Assembly (NCBI RefSeq): GCF_001645105.1
Contig: NZ_LKEG01000034.1
Location: forward strand, 260,278-324,277
Length of the DNA: 64,000 nt
Source: Pseudomonas marginalis
GTDB taxonomy: Bacteria; Pseudomonadota; Gammaproteobacteria; Pseudomonadales; Pseudomonadaceae
Direction of reading: 5' to 3'
The notes beneath the pieces are model-generated. The model did no database searches, was not told the DNA's origin, and saw only the letters and a program-made list of their open reading frames with translations. The position numbers and the translations under genes were made by a program. Shown here piece after piece: positions 1 to 7,839 of this stretch; the stretch's first letter is position 1; every line of letters begins with the position of its first letter.

Positions 1-1313
1 GGGTCACCGTCCACGTAGTTGAGGATCCAGTCCTGCAACCAGCGCTGCATCTCGTCCTTCTCTTTGAAGGAACCGATCTTGTCGCGCACGATGCACTTCA
101 AGTAGTGGGCGAAACGGCAGGTGGCGAACAGGTACGGCAGGCGCGCGGCCAGGTTGGCGTTGGCGGTGGCGTCCGGGTCATCGTATTCGGCCGGTTTCTG
201 CAGCGACTGCGCGCCAATGAACGCGGCGAAGTCGGTGTTTTTCTTGTGCAGCAGAGGCATGAAACCATTCTTCGCCAGTTCCGCTTCACGGCGGTCGCTG
301 ATGGCGATTTCGGTCGGGCACTTCATGTCCACGCCACCGTCATCGGTAGGGAACGTGTGCGCCGGCAGGTTTTCCACTTCGCCGCCGGACTCGATACCAC
401 GGATGCGCGAGCACCAGCCGTAGTGCTTGAACGAACGGTTGATGTTCACGGCCATCGCGTACGCGGCGTTGGCCCAGGTGTACTTGGAGCTGTCGGCACC
501 GTCGGTGTTTTCTTCGAAGGCGAAGGCTTCCACCGGGTCAGTCTTGGCGCCGTACGGGAGGCGCGCCAGGAAGCGCGGCATGGTCAGGCCGATGTAGCGC
601 GAGTCTTCCGATTCACGCAGCGAGCGCCAGCCTGCGTATTCCGGGGTGGTGAAGATCTTGGTCAGGTCGCGCGGGTTCGACAGCTCCTGCCACGAGCCCA
701 TGCCCATCACGGTCGGCGAGGCCGCAGCGATGAACGGGGAGTGCATGGCGGCGCAGACTTTCGACAGCTCGCCCAGCAGCTCCACGTCGGGTGGCGACTG
801 GTCGAAGTAGTAGTCGCCCACCAGGCAGCCGTACGGCTCGCCGCCGAACTGGCCGTATTCTTCTTCGTACATCTTCTTGAAGATCGGGCTCTGGTCCCAC
901 GCGGTGCCCTTGAATTTCTTCAGGGTCTTGTGCAGGTCCGGCTTGGAGATGTTGAGCACGCGGATCTTCAGCTGCTCATCGCTTTCGGTGTTGTTGACCA
1001 AGTAGTGCAGGCCACGCCAGGCGCTTTCCAGCTGCTGGAAATCCGGGTGGTGGATGATCTGGTTGACCTGGGCGGTCAGCTTGGCGTCGATGGCGGCAAT
1101 GATCGATTCGATCGACTTGATCGCGTCATTGGACACCAGGTCGGTTTGCGCCAGGGCCTGTTCGGCCAAGGTGCGCACGGCGGTTTCCACGGCTTCGCGG
1201 GCACGCTCGGTCTTGGGCTTGAATTCTTGCAGCAGCAGGTTCGCGAACTCGCTGGCTTCTTCGGTCTGGGTACCCAGGATCTGGGTGCCTTCGCGGGCGG
1301 TATTGTCAGTCAT
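1..1313 (-). CDS. tssC: TssC (VipB/ImpC), T6SS contractile sheath large subunit, partial
   Basis: Reading leftwards from the ATG at 1313 gives an open frame of at least 437 residues that runs off the window edge, so the C-terminus is missing. The protein begins MTDNTAREGTQILG and contains the family hallmarks HYLVNNTESDEQLKIRVLN, a KKFKGTAWDQSPIFKKMYE-type stretch, VGDYYFDQSP and PYGAKTDPVEAF. TssC assembles with TssB into the cytoplasmic contractile sheath that propels the Hcp tube. The full family length is about 490-500 residues, so only the last 55 or so are lost. The start lies 2 bases after the tssB stop, which implies translational coupling. Identification is secure from family knowledge and operon position. 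Confidence 0.95.
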   Translation of the reverse strand, partial: MTDNTAREGTQILGTQTEEASEFANLLLQEFKPKTERAREAVETAVRTLAEQALAQTDLVSNDAIKSIESIIAAIDAKLTAQVNQIIHHPDFQQLESAWRGLHYLVNNTESDEQLKIRVLNISKPDLHKTLKKFKGTAWDQSPIFKKMYEEEYGQFGGEPYGCLVGDYYFDQSPPDVELLGELSKVCAAMHSPFIAAASPTVMGMGSWQELSNPRDLTKIFTTPEYAGWRSLRESEDSRYIGLTMPRFLARLPYGAKTDPVEAFAFEENTDGADSSKYTWANAAYAMAVNINRSFKHYGWCSRIRGIESGGEVENLPAHTFPTDDGGVDMKCPTEIAISDRREAELAKNGFMPLLHKKNTDFAAFIGAQSLQKPAEYDDPDATANANLAARLPYLFATCRFAHYLKCIVRDKIGSFKEKDEMQRWLQDWILNYVDGD

Positions 1314-1315
1314 GA

Positions 1316-1822
1316 TTACTGGTCCCCTGCAGGCTTGGGCGCGCTGGCAAGTGCCTGGAGCAGTGCCGGGTCCTTGATCGCCTTCATGATGATTTCTTCA
1401 GCGCCCGTCTTGCCGTCCATGTAGGTCAGCAGGTTGGCCAGCTGGGTGCGGGCTTCGAGCAGTTGGTTCAGCGAATCGACCTTGCGGGCCACGGCGGCCG
1501 GGCTGAAGTCGTCCATGCTTTCGAAGGTGATGTCCAGGCTCAGATTGCCTTCGCCGGTCAGTTCGTTCGGTACGTGGAACGCCACGCGCGGCTGCATGGC
1601 CTTGAGGCGCGAGTCGAAGTTATCGACGTCCACTTCAAGGAACTTGCGGTCGGCCACCGGCGCCAACGGCTCGGCAGGCTTGCCGGCGAGGTCGGCCATC
1701 ACACCCATCACGAAGGGCAGCTGGACCTTTTTCTCGGCGCCGTAGAGCTCGACGTCGTACTCGATCTGCACTCGAGGCGCGCGGTTGCGCGCGATGAATT
1801 TCTGAGAACTTTGCTTCGCCAC
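1316..1822 (-). CDS. tssB: TssB (VipA/ImpB), T6SS sheath small subunit
   Basis: The 168-residue protein starts MAKQSSQKFIARNRAPRVQI and has the ELYGAEKKVQLPFVMGVMAD segment that is diagnostic of TssB/VipA. It is the usual length for the family. TssB pairs with TssC to build the sheath and its C-terminal region meets the ClpV-recycled TssC N-terminus. The start codon is GTG, preceded by AGGAG about 7 bases upstream. It sits 54 bases downstream of tssA and 2 bases upstream of tssC, all on the minus strand, so the three genes form the start of the structural operon whose later genes (hcp, clpV and so on) lie outside the window. Confidence 0.96.
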   Translation of the reverse strand: MAKQSSQKFIARNRAPRVQIEYDVELYGAEKKVQLPFVMGVMADLAGKPAEPLAPVADRKFLEVDVDNFDSRLKAMQPRVAFHVPNELTGEGNLSLDITFESMDDFSPAAVARKVDSLNQLLEARTQLANLLTYMDGKTGAEEIIMKAIKDPALLQALASAPKPAGDQ

Positions 1823-1876
1823 GTTGCTGCTCCTGGTCGCTTGAGCGACGGTGTTGTTACTGCACAGTCGGGCGGC

Positions 1877-2896
1877 TTACTCGCCGTCCGGGCCACGCAG
1901 GTTTTCAAATTGGGACATGCCGTCGGGAATCAGATTGCGCACGATGGCCGCAAAGTCGGCGTGCACCAGATTCTTCGCCCGGTTCAACAGCACCGGCAGC
2001 GGGCTCGAAGGCTCGTGTCGGGTGTAGTACGCAAGGATCTTGTCGAGGCTGCGCAGCACATCGTCGCGGTTGGCGATATCGCCAACGGGGCGCGGCGCTG
2101 CGGGGGCGGTGGCGAAGTCGACCGAGGGGGCATTGTCGTCACTGACGGCCTCGGGTTCGCTGCTGCCGGCGGTGCCTGGCACCGCTTGATTGAGTATCTG
2201 CAACGCCTGCTTGAGCGGTTGCTTCAAGGCACTCAGGTCCACGCCCTGGGCGGAACCGACCTGATCGTTGACGTGTTGTTCGATGGCTTCGCACGCCGCA
2301 CGCGCCGCAATCAGGGCGTCACGGGTGGCTTGCAGTTGCTCGGGGTCGCTGTCGAGGAATGCGGCGGTGAGTTGCTGGGCGCCGAGTTGTTCATCGGGGA
2401 AGCTCAACAGGCCGCTGGCGTTGAGCGCCGCGCGCAGGGTCACGGGGCCGAAGGTGCGTGAGCGCGTGAGGATGCTTTCGCGCAACAAGCGAATGTTGGT
2501 GTCGCAGGTCAAGCCGGTGAGGGCGTTGATGCGTACGGTGGGGTCGTTATCGTCGTCGGCGTCCAGGCGCGGATGCAGGTCGGCCCAGTAATCGCGCAGC
2601 AGGGCGTCGATCAGCGTCAGCGCTTCGGCCAGGCCGGTCACGCCTTGGAGGGCGAGGGCGCTTTGCAGCAGGAAATGGGTGATGCGCAGGTCTTTGCTGC
2701 GCGCCAGCAGATCGAGGCTTTGCTGCTGGATGCTGCGCCATTCCGGCGGCTCGGCGGGCAGGATGGCGTCGCCCATGCTGCGCTCGGGTTGGCCCTTGGC
2801 ATCACGCTCCAATTGCAAAAATTGCGCGTCATATTCCATGTCTTCGCCACATGGCGAAGTCGCGGAAACGGCGGTGAGCAGCAACGGCACATCCAC
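1877..2896 (-). CDS. tssA: TssA (ImpA-type), T6SS cap/baseplate chaperone
   Basis: This 339-residue protein has an N-terminal ImpA domain: SPCGEDMEYDAQFLQLERDAKG near residues 15-36 and PPEWRSIQQQSLDLLARSKDLR near residues 50-75. The C-terminal part carries RNRDDVLRSLDKILAYYTRHEPSSP, the usual TssA C-terminal helix pair. In the T6SS, TssA coordinates tail-tube and sheath polymerisation from the baseplate. The length matches the H1-type TssA of P. aeruginosa (about 340). The start is GTG with a GGGAG ribosome site 9 bases upstream. It is the first gene of the leftward arm, and a sigma-54-like promoter lies about 100 bases upstream. Confidence 0.93.
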   Translation of the reverse strand: MDVPLLLTAVSATSPCGEDMEYDAQFLQLERDAKGQPERSMGDAILPAEPPEWRSIQQQSLDLLARSKDLRITHFLLQSALALQGVTGLAEALTLIDALLRDYWADLHPRLDADDDNDPTVRINALTGLTCDTNIRLLRESILTRSRTFGPVTLRAALNASGLLSFPDEQLGAQQLTAAFLDSDPEQLQATRDALIAARAACEAIEQHVNDQVGSAQGVDLSALKQPLKQALQILNQAVPGTAGSSEPEAVSDDNAPSVDFATAPAAPRPVGDIANRDDVLRSLDKILAYYTRHEPSSPLPVLLNRAKNLVHADFAAIVRNLIPDGMSQFENLRGPDGE

Positions 2897-3288
2897 TGAA
2901 TCGATCTCCCTATCGGCCCGTTAGATGGCGGGCAATTCATGCATTAGTTGCGCGAGGAACTTTGCATGTTTTCTTGGTCATATATGCAAGATGCCACTAA
3001 TGTGCCATCACTGGTATTCAAGAAGTTGTGCATTTTTGGTGTAGTAGTTAGGCCTTGTCAAGGTAAGCTATTCGCCCTCTGTGACAGATGTGCGGTGCTT
3101 AACAACCTGCGCGACTGGCGGGTCGAACGACGCACCGGGACAGGATTTTTGTCATAGAGCCCAGTTAAGATCAGCGATCATGCTGGAAAAGCAGGTTGTA
3201 GAGGGTCGATTGCACGGCCTGATGGAGATTTCCCGGGAACCGTTGTCCTGGGAGTCGACCGCGCGCGAAGTATCAGCAAGGAGGCAAG
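2897..3288. promoter_or_regulatory. Divergent tssA / fha1 intergenic control region
   Basis: These 392 bases separate the leftward tssABC arm from the rightward fha1-tagQ arm. The left two-thirds is visibly more AT-rich than the flanking genes, as expected for promoter DNA. No convincing small gene was found. It contains a sigma-54-like site reading toward tssA, and five GGA triplets in the last 105 bases before fha1. Both are listed separately. No sigma-70 -35/-10 pair stood out clearly for fha1. Confidence 0.6.
2992..3007 (-). promoter_or_regulatory. Candidate sigma-54 -24/-12 promoter for tssABC
   Basis: On the minus strand the sequence reads TGGCACATTAGTGGCA. It matches TGGCAC-N5-TTGCA with one mismatch (TGGCA), and the essential GG and GC dinucleotides are spaced by exactly 10 bases. 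The start site would fall near 2981, giving tssA an untranslated leader of about 85 bases. Sigma-54 control is known for several T6SS clusters, but no enhancer-binding activator is encoded in this window, so this is a motif-level call. Confidence 0.4.
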
Positions 3289-4623
3289 ATGTCGCTGTGT
3301 TTGACTATTACTAGTTATCACAAGATTACCCCTGGGCAGTGCTCGGAAAAGTCCATGAATCAGGGCGCGATGGCTATCGGCCGCAGCTCGGATAATGACT
3401 GGGTATTGCCTGATCCTGAGCGGTTGGTGTCTTCGCAACACTGCGTTATTCAATACAAAGATGGCCGTTATTATTTAACCGATAACAGCACTAACGGTGT
3501 GGAGTTGGTGAACGCCGGTATTCGTATGCGCCGGGGTAATAGCGAGCCACTGCAAGACGGCGAGCTGATCCGTATCGGCGATTACGAGATCCAGGCGCGT
3601 ATCGACTTCAACGTGCAGGCCGTTGATAGCCAGGCCTTTGCCGGCGAATCACCGAACAGCTTTGAAGCGCTGATGGGCGCCGTGGTGAACAAGCCCACGC
3701 CAGTCCCCACGCCAGCGATTGCACCGCAGTTCCAGGGCGCTTCGTCGATGGACACGCTGCCGGACCTGTTTGATTTCCTCAGCCCCACCGCCGTACCGCC
3801 ACCGACCGTGCCGGACCATGTGCCTTCCGAGCAGCACGACTTTCGCCCACCGGCGCCGGTCGTGGCGCCCGTGGCCGAGCCGCCCGCGGTGTCGGGCTCG
3901 GTGATTCCCGAAGACTGGGACCTGTTTGGCGATACGCCTGCGCCTGTTGCCAGCGCTGCGCCGCCGCCACCTCCACCGCCGATCATCCAGCCGCCTCCCG
4001 TGGTCGAGCCCGTGCTCCCCGTGGCAGACAACCAACAACCCGACCTGCTGCAAGCCTTCCTGCGTGGAGCGGGCCTGGACCAACTGCGCCTGGACAAAGC
4101 CCAGGCCGAGGCACAGATGGAAAGCATCGGCCGCAGCTACCGCCTGATGGTCGAAGGCCTGATCGACGTGTTGCGTGCCCGCGCCAGCCTCAAGGGCGAG
4201 TTCCGCATGCAGCAGACGATGATCCAGCCGGCGGAAAACAACCCGTTGAAATTCGCCCCGAACGCCGACGAAGCGTTACTGCTCTTGCTTCGTCACGGCA
4301 ACCAGGCGTTTATGGCGCCGGATCTCGCCGTGCGCGACAGTTTCAACGACCTGCGTGCCCACCAGTTGGCGGTGATGGCCGGTGTGGAAGCGGCGATCAA
4401 GCACTTGCTCAGTCGCTTTGAGCCGGCTCAGCTGGAGGAACGCATGGGCAAGCCCGGCGGGCTGTCGAGCATTTTCAATGGCTCGCGCCAGGCCCAGTAC
4501 TGGCAGCAGTTCACCGAGCTCTACAGCAATATTTCCCGCGAGGCCCAGGAAGACTTCCAGGACCTGTTCGGCCGCGAATTCAGCCGAGCCTACGAAGAGC
4601 ACAGCGCACGACAGCGTCGGTAA
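3289..4623 (+). CDS. fha1: Fha1-type FHA-domain T6SS activator
   Basis: The 444-residue protein starts MSLCLTITSYHKITPGQ and has an N-terminal FHA domain at about residues 20-100. Its phosphothreonine-binding signatures are visible: IGRSSDNDWVLPD, SSQHC and a DNSTNGV turn. A long proline/alanine-rich linker (residues about 140-260, with a run of seven prolines) joins it to a helical C-terminal domain seen in T6SS FHA proteins. In the P. aeruginosa H1 system PpkA phosphorylates Fha1, which then drives assembly of the apparatus, and PppA reverses this. The ATG has a strong AGGAGG only 4 bases upstream. It is the first gene of the rightward arm, followed by tssJ after 57 bases. Confidence 0.9.
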   Translation: MSLCLTITSYHKITPGQCSEKSMNQGAMAIGRSSDNDWVLPDPERLVSSQHCVIQYKDGRYYLTDNSTNGVELVNAGIRMRRGNSEPLQDGELIRIGDYEIQARIDFNVQAVDSQAFAGESPNSFEALMGAVVNKPTPVPTPAIAPQFQGASSMDTLPDLFDFLSPTAVPPPTVPDHVPSEQHDFRPPAPVVAPVAEPPAVSGSVIPEDWDLFGDTPAPVASAAPPPPPPPIIQPPPVVEPVLPVADNQQPDLLQAFLRGAGLDQLRLDKAQAEAQMESIGRSYRLMVEGLIDVLRARASLKGEFRMQQTMIQPAENNPLKFAPNADEALLLLLRHGNQAFMAPDLAVRDSFNDLRAHQLAVMAGVEAAIKHLLSRFEPAQLEERMGKPGGLSSIFNGSRQAQYWQQFTELYSNISREAQEDFQDLFGREFSRAYEEHSARQRR

Positions 4624-4680
4624 CACCGCGCCGCGACACATGGATCAACGGATAGCTAAGTACGTCATTGAGGACGCAGG

Positions 4681-5190
4681 ATGATTCCCAGGTTTTTACT
4701 CGCAATTGCCACACTGCTTTTGCTGACGGCGTGTGCCAAAGACGCCGCCAAACCCGAAACCGCCGCCGAGGCCGAAGCGGATACGGCCGCTGTCGAGCTG
4801 CACTTCCACGCGATCAGCGGGCTTAACCCAGGCGCCAACGGCCAGGCCGCACCGGTGCGGGTGCGCATCTTTGAACTGAAAAACGCCGCCACCTTCGCCC
4901 GCTCCGATTACTTCGCCCTGGCTGACCGGGCGCAATCGACCCTGGGCCTGGACCTGCTGGACCAGGACGAAGTGATGGTGCAACCCGGCGAGCAACTGAG
5001 CATCCAGCGCGACCTCGACCCGTCCACGCGCCAGATCGGGCTCTTGGTGGGCTATCGCGAGTTGGACCGTGCGCAATGGCGCACGGTGATCAACGTGCCT
5101 GCGCGCCAATACACCGAATACCAGATCAGCCTCGATGTACGCGCCGTGCGCGCCGACGTCGTGGTCACCCCATCCAGCCCTGCCCAATAA
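4681..5190 (+). CDS. tssJ: TssJ, T6SS outer-membrane lipoprotein
   Basis: This is a 169-residue lipoprotein with signal peptide MIPRFLLAIATLLLLTAC. The lipobox is LTAC, with lipidated Cys18. The mature part has the TssJ transthyretin-like pattern: APVRVRIFELKNAATFARSDYFAL, then a GEQLSI-type turn and the strands IGLLVGYRELDRAQWRTVINVP. TssJ anchors the TssM periplasmic domain to the outer membrane. It lies between fha1 and tssK (18-base gap) in the standard H1 order. The ATG is preceded by GAGGACGCAGG. Confidence 0.94.
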   Translation: MIPRFLLAIATLLLLTACAKDAAKPETAAEAEADTAAVELHFHAISGLNPGANGQAAPVRVRIFELKNAATFARSDYFALADRAQSTLGLDLLDQDEVMVQPGEQLSIQRDLDPSTRQIGLLVGYRELDRAQWRTVINVPARQYTEYQISLDVRAVRADVVVTPSSPAQ

Positions 5191-5208
5191 GAAGCAATCG
5201 GAGCCCCC

Positions 5209-6543
5209 ATGTCCTGGAACAATCGCGTGGTCTGGTCGGAAGGCATGTTCATCGGAACGCAGCACTTCCAGCAGCATGACCGTTACCTGGAAAACCTGAT
5301 CGACGCCCGCAGCCGCCCGTTGTCCGCCGGCGCCTGGGGGTTTTCCGAGCTGCTGATCGACCAGGGCCTGCTGGCCCAGGGCAAGCTGGCGATCGTGTCG
5401 GCGCGCGGCCTGCTGCCGGACGGTACGCCGTTCAACATCCCCCAGGACGACCTGGCACCGAGCCCGTTGAATATTGACGACAACCTGCGCGACGGCCTGG
5501 TGTACCTGGCGCTGCCGCTCAAGCGTGCCGGCGCCCGCGATACCGTGGATGAAGGCGAAGCCCTGGAAGCGGCGCGTTACGTGAGCCAGGTCCGCGAAGT
5601 GCGTGACGACAACGCCCCGTTCGAAAATCGCGCCCCGGTGGCCGTGGGCTCACGGGCCCTACGTCTGCTGACTGCCCAGGATGGCATCAGCGATTACGCC
5701 GCTGTGGGCTTGGTGCGCATCAAGGAAAAGCGCGCCGACCGTGCGCTGGTGCTCGACGACACTTACATTCCGCCGGTGCTGGACGTCGCCGCGAGCAAGC
5801 CGCTGACGGCGTTTCGCAGTGAGCTGCTCGGCCTGCTGCACCAGCGCGGCGAGGCCTTGGCTGGCCGCGTAGTTGCCTCGGGCGCCGGTGGCGCGTCGGA
5901 GATTGCCGACTTCATGCTGCTGCAACTGGTCAACCGTGCCCAACCGCTGATCCAGCATTTGAGCCAGTTGAGCCCGCTGCACCCGGAGCGCTTCTTCAGT
6001 GAGTTGGTCAGCCTGGCCGGCGAGTTCTCGACCTTCTCCACCTCGGGCCGTCGCCCGCAGGAATACCCGCAGTACCAGCACGACGACTTGGCCCTGAGCT
6101 TTGCCCCGGTGATGGCGGCGTTGCGTGAAGCGCTGTCGATGCTGATCGACAGTAAGGCCACGCCGATCCCGATTGTCGAGAAAGCCTACGGCGTGCACGT
6201 GGCGATGCTGGCCGACAAGACCCTGCTCGACAACGCCAGCTTCATCCTCGTGGTGCGGGCCGACGTGCCCGGTGAAACCCTGCGTGCGCGCTTCGGCCAG
6301 CAGAGCAAAGTCGGCTCGGTGGAGCACATCCGCGACCTGGTCAACCTGCAACTGCCGGGCATCAGCCTGTTGCCTCTGCCGGTGGCGCCACGCCAACTGC
6401 CGTACCACGCCGGCTCGACCTATTACGAGCTGGATCGCGGCAGCGAGGCCTGGCAACAGTTGGGCAACTCCGGCGGTTTTGCCTTCCATATCGCCGGGCA
6501 GTTCCCGGGCTTGAACCTGGCCTTCTGGGCGATCCGAGGATAA
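5209..6543 (+). CDS. tssK: TssK, T6SS baseplate adaptor
   Basis: The 444 residues begin MSWNNRVVWSEGMFIGTQHFQQHDRYLE, the conserved TssK N-terminus (W-x-EGMF-x-PQHFQQ pattern). Further on are the LPLPVAPRQLPYHAGSTYYELDRGSEAW block and the C-terminal FAFHIAGQFPGLNLAFWAIRG end, which are typical of the family and of usual length. TssK trimers link the cytoplasmic baseplate to the TssL/TssM membrane complex. It is 6 bases upstream of tssL, so the two are co-translated. Confidence 0.96.
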   Translation: MSWNNRVVWSEGMFIGTQHFQQHDRYLENLIDARSRPLSAGAWGFSELLIDQGLLAQGKLAIVSARGLLPDGTPFNIPQDDLAPSPLNIDDNLRDGLVYLALPLKRAGARDTVDEGEALEAARYVSQVREVRDDNAPFENRAPVAVGSRALRLLTAQDGISDYAAVGLVRIKEKRADRALVLDDTYIPPVLDVAASKPLTAFRSELLGLLHQRGEALAGRVVASGAGGASEIADFMLLQLVNRAQPLIQHLSQLSPLHPERFFSELVSLAGEFSTFSTSGRRPQEYPQYQHDDLALSFAPVMAALREALSMLIDSKATPIPIVEKAYGVHVAMLADKTLLDNASFILVVRADVPGETLRARFGQQSKVGSVEHIRDLVNLQLPGISLLPLPVAPRQLPYHAGSTYYELDRGSEAWQQLGNSGGFAFHIAGQFPGLNLAFWAIRG

Positions 6544-6549
6544 TCCGCG

Positions 6550-7839
6550 ATGCATCCCAATGATGATGACCGCACCCAGTTCATGCCGCGTCCGGGTGGC
6601 CGGGCGCCGGAACCGGTGCGTGCCGAACCTTCGCCGCTGGCCATGCCGGCCGCGCCGATGCTCACCGGCAAGAGCCAGGGCCTCAACCCGCTGGAAAGCG
6701 CCGCCGGCCCCTTGCTGGCGCTGCTGACGCGCCTGCGCAACACCATCGCCCACCCGGCACCGGCCAGCCTGCGCGCGCAGTTGTTGGCTTACCTGCGCCA
6801 GTTCGAAGAGCGCGCCGAAGCGGCCGGCATCGCCCGCAATGAAGTGCTGCTGGCCCGTTACGCGCTGTGCACCGCGTTGGATGAAGCGGTATTGAGCACG
6901 CCTTGGGGCAGCACCAGTGATTGGGGCAAGCAGAGCCTGCTGATCACCGTGCACAACGAAGCCTGGGGTGGCGAAAAAGTCTTCCAGTTGCTCGACCACT
7001 GCCTGCAAAGCCCACGGGAACGCCTGTACCTGCTGGAGTTGTTGTACCTGTGCATGTGCCTGGGTTTCGAAGGCCGCTACCGCGTGATGAACGACGGTCG
7101 CAGCCACTTGGAAGCCCTGCGCGAGCGCACCGCCGCGGCCATTCGCAGTGCGCGGGGTGAACACGAGCGTGAGCTGTCGCCGCACTGGCGCGGCGTGACC
7201 GTGGCCCGTGATCGCCTGGCGCAATTCATGCCGCCGTGGATCGCCGTGGCCATCGGCGTCGCGCTCCTGCTGGCGTTGCTGTTTGGTTTGCGTTTGAAGC
7301 TGGCGTCGGATGCCGAGCCGGTGTTCAAGAATATCCATGCCCTGGGCGAGATCCCGGTGCAGGCCATCGACCGTCCGGTGGCGCAGCCTAAAGTCATCGA
7401 GCGCCCACGTCTGGCCGGCTTCTTGGTGGAAGACATCAAGGCGGGGCGCGTTGCCGTGGAAGATGCGGTCGACCGTTCGGTGGTCACCATCCGTGGCGAT
7501 GAGCTGTTTGCGTCCGCCAGCTCCAGCATCGTCGATGACTACCAGCCGCTGATGCTGCGCATCGCCGACGCCATCCGCAAGGTCAAGGGCCAGGTGCGGG
7601 TGACCGGGCACAGTGACAACCGCCCGATTGCCACGCTGCGTTTCCCGTCCAACTGGGCGCTGTCCGAAGCGCGGGCCAAGTCGGTGCTGGACATCCTCGC
7701 GGCCAAGACCGGCCAGGCAGACCGCTTCAGCGCCGAGGGCCGCAGCGACACCGAGCCGGTGGCTACCAACGCCACCGCCGAAGGCCGTGCCCGCAATCGT
7801 CGGGTTGAAATCACCGTATTGGCGGAGGGCGTCGAGTGA
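6550..7839 (+). CDS. tssL: TssL (DotU) with C-terminal OmpA peptidoglycan-binding domain
   Basis: This is a 429-residue evolved TssL. Residues about 40-210 are the DotU/IcmH cytoplasmic domain (LLTRLRNTIAHPAPASLR, ALDEAVLSTPWG). One membrane helix follows at about 227-247 (WIAVAIGVALLLALLFGL). The C-terminal 130 residues form an OmpA-like domain, with the peptidoglycan-contact motifs VTGHSDNRP, NWALSEARAKSV and a NRRVEI end. TssL forms the inner-membrane complex with TssM. The OmpA extension attaches it to the cell wall, doing the job TagL does elsewhere. It overlaps the GTG start of tssM by 4 bases. Confidence 0.96.
   Translation: MHPNDDDRTQFMPRPGGRAPEPVRAEPSPLAMPAAPMLTGKSQGLNPLESAAGPLLALLTRLRNTIAHPAPASLRAQLLAYLRQFEERAEAAGIARNEVLLARYALCTALDEAVLSTPWGSTSDWGKQSLLITVHNEAWGGEKVFQLLDHCLQSPRERLYLLELLYLCMCLGFEGRYRVMNDGRSHLEALRERTAAAIRSARGEHERELSPHWRGVTVARDRLAQFMPPWIAVAIGVALLLALLFGLRLKLASDAEPVFKNIHALGEIPVQAIDRPVAQPKVIERPRLAGFLVEDIKAGRVAVEDAVDRSVVTIRGDELFASASSSIVDDYQPLMLRIADAIRKVKGQVRVTGHSDNRPIATLRFPSNWALSEARAKSVLDILAAKTGQADRFSAEGRSDTEPVATNATAEGRARNRRVEITVLAEGVE

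Noticed and set aside
5659..7611. A 650-codon minus-strand frame crossing tssK and tssL
   Set aside because: It spans two well-identified genes and their junction, with a Q/H/A/R-rich composition typical of antisense frames here.
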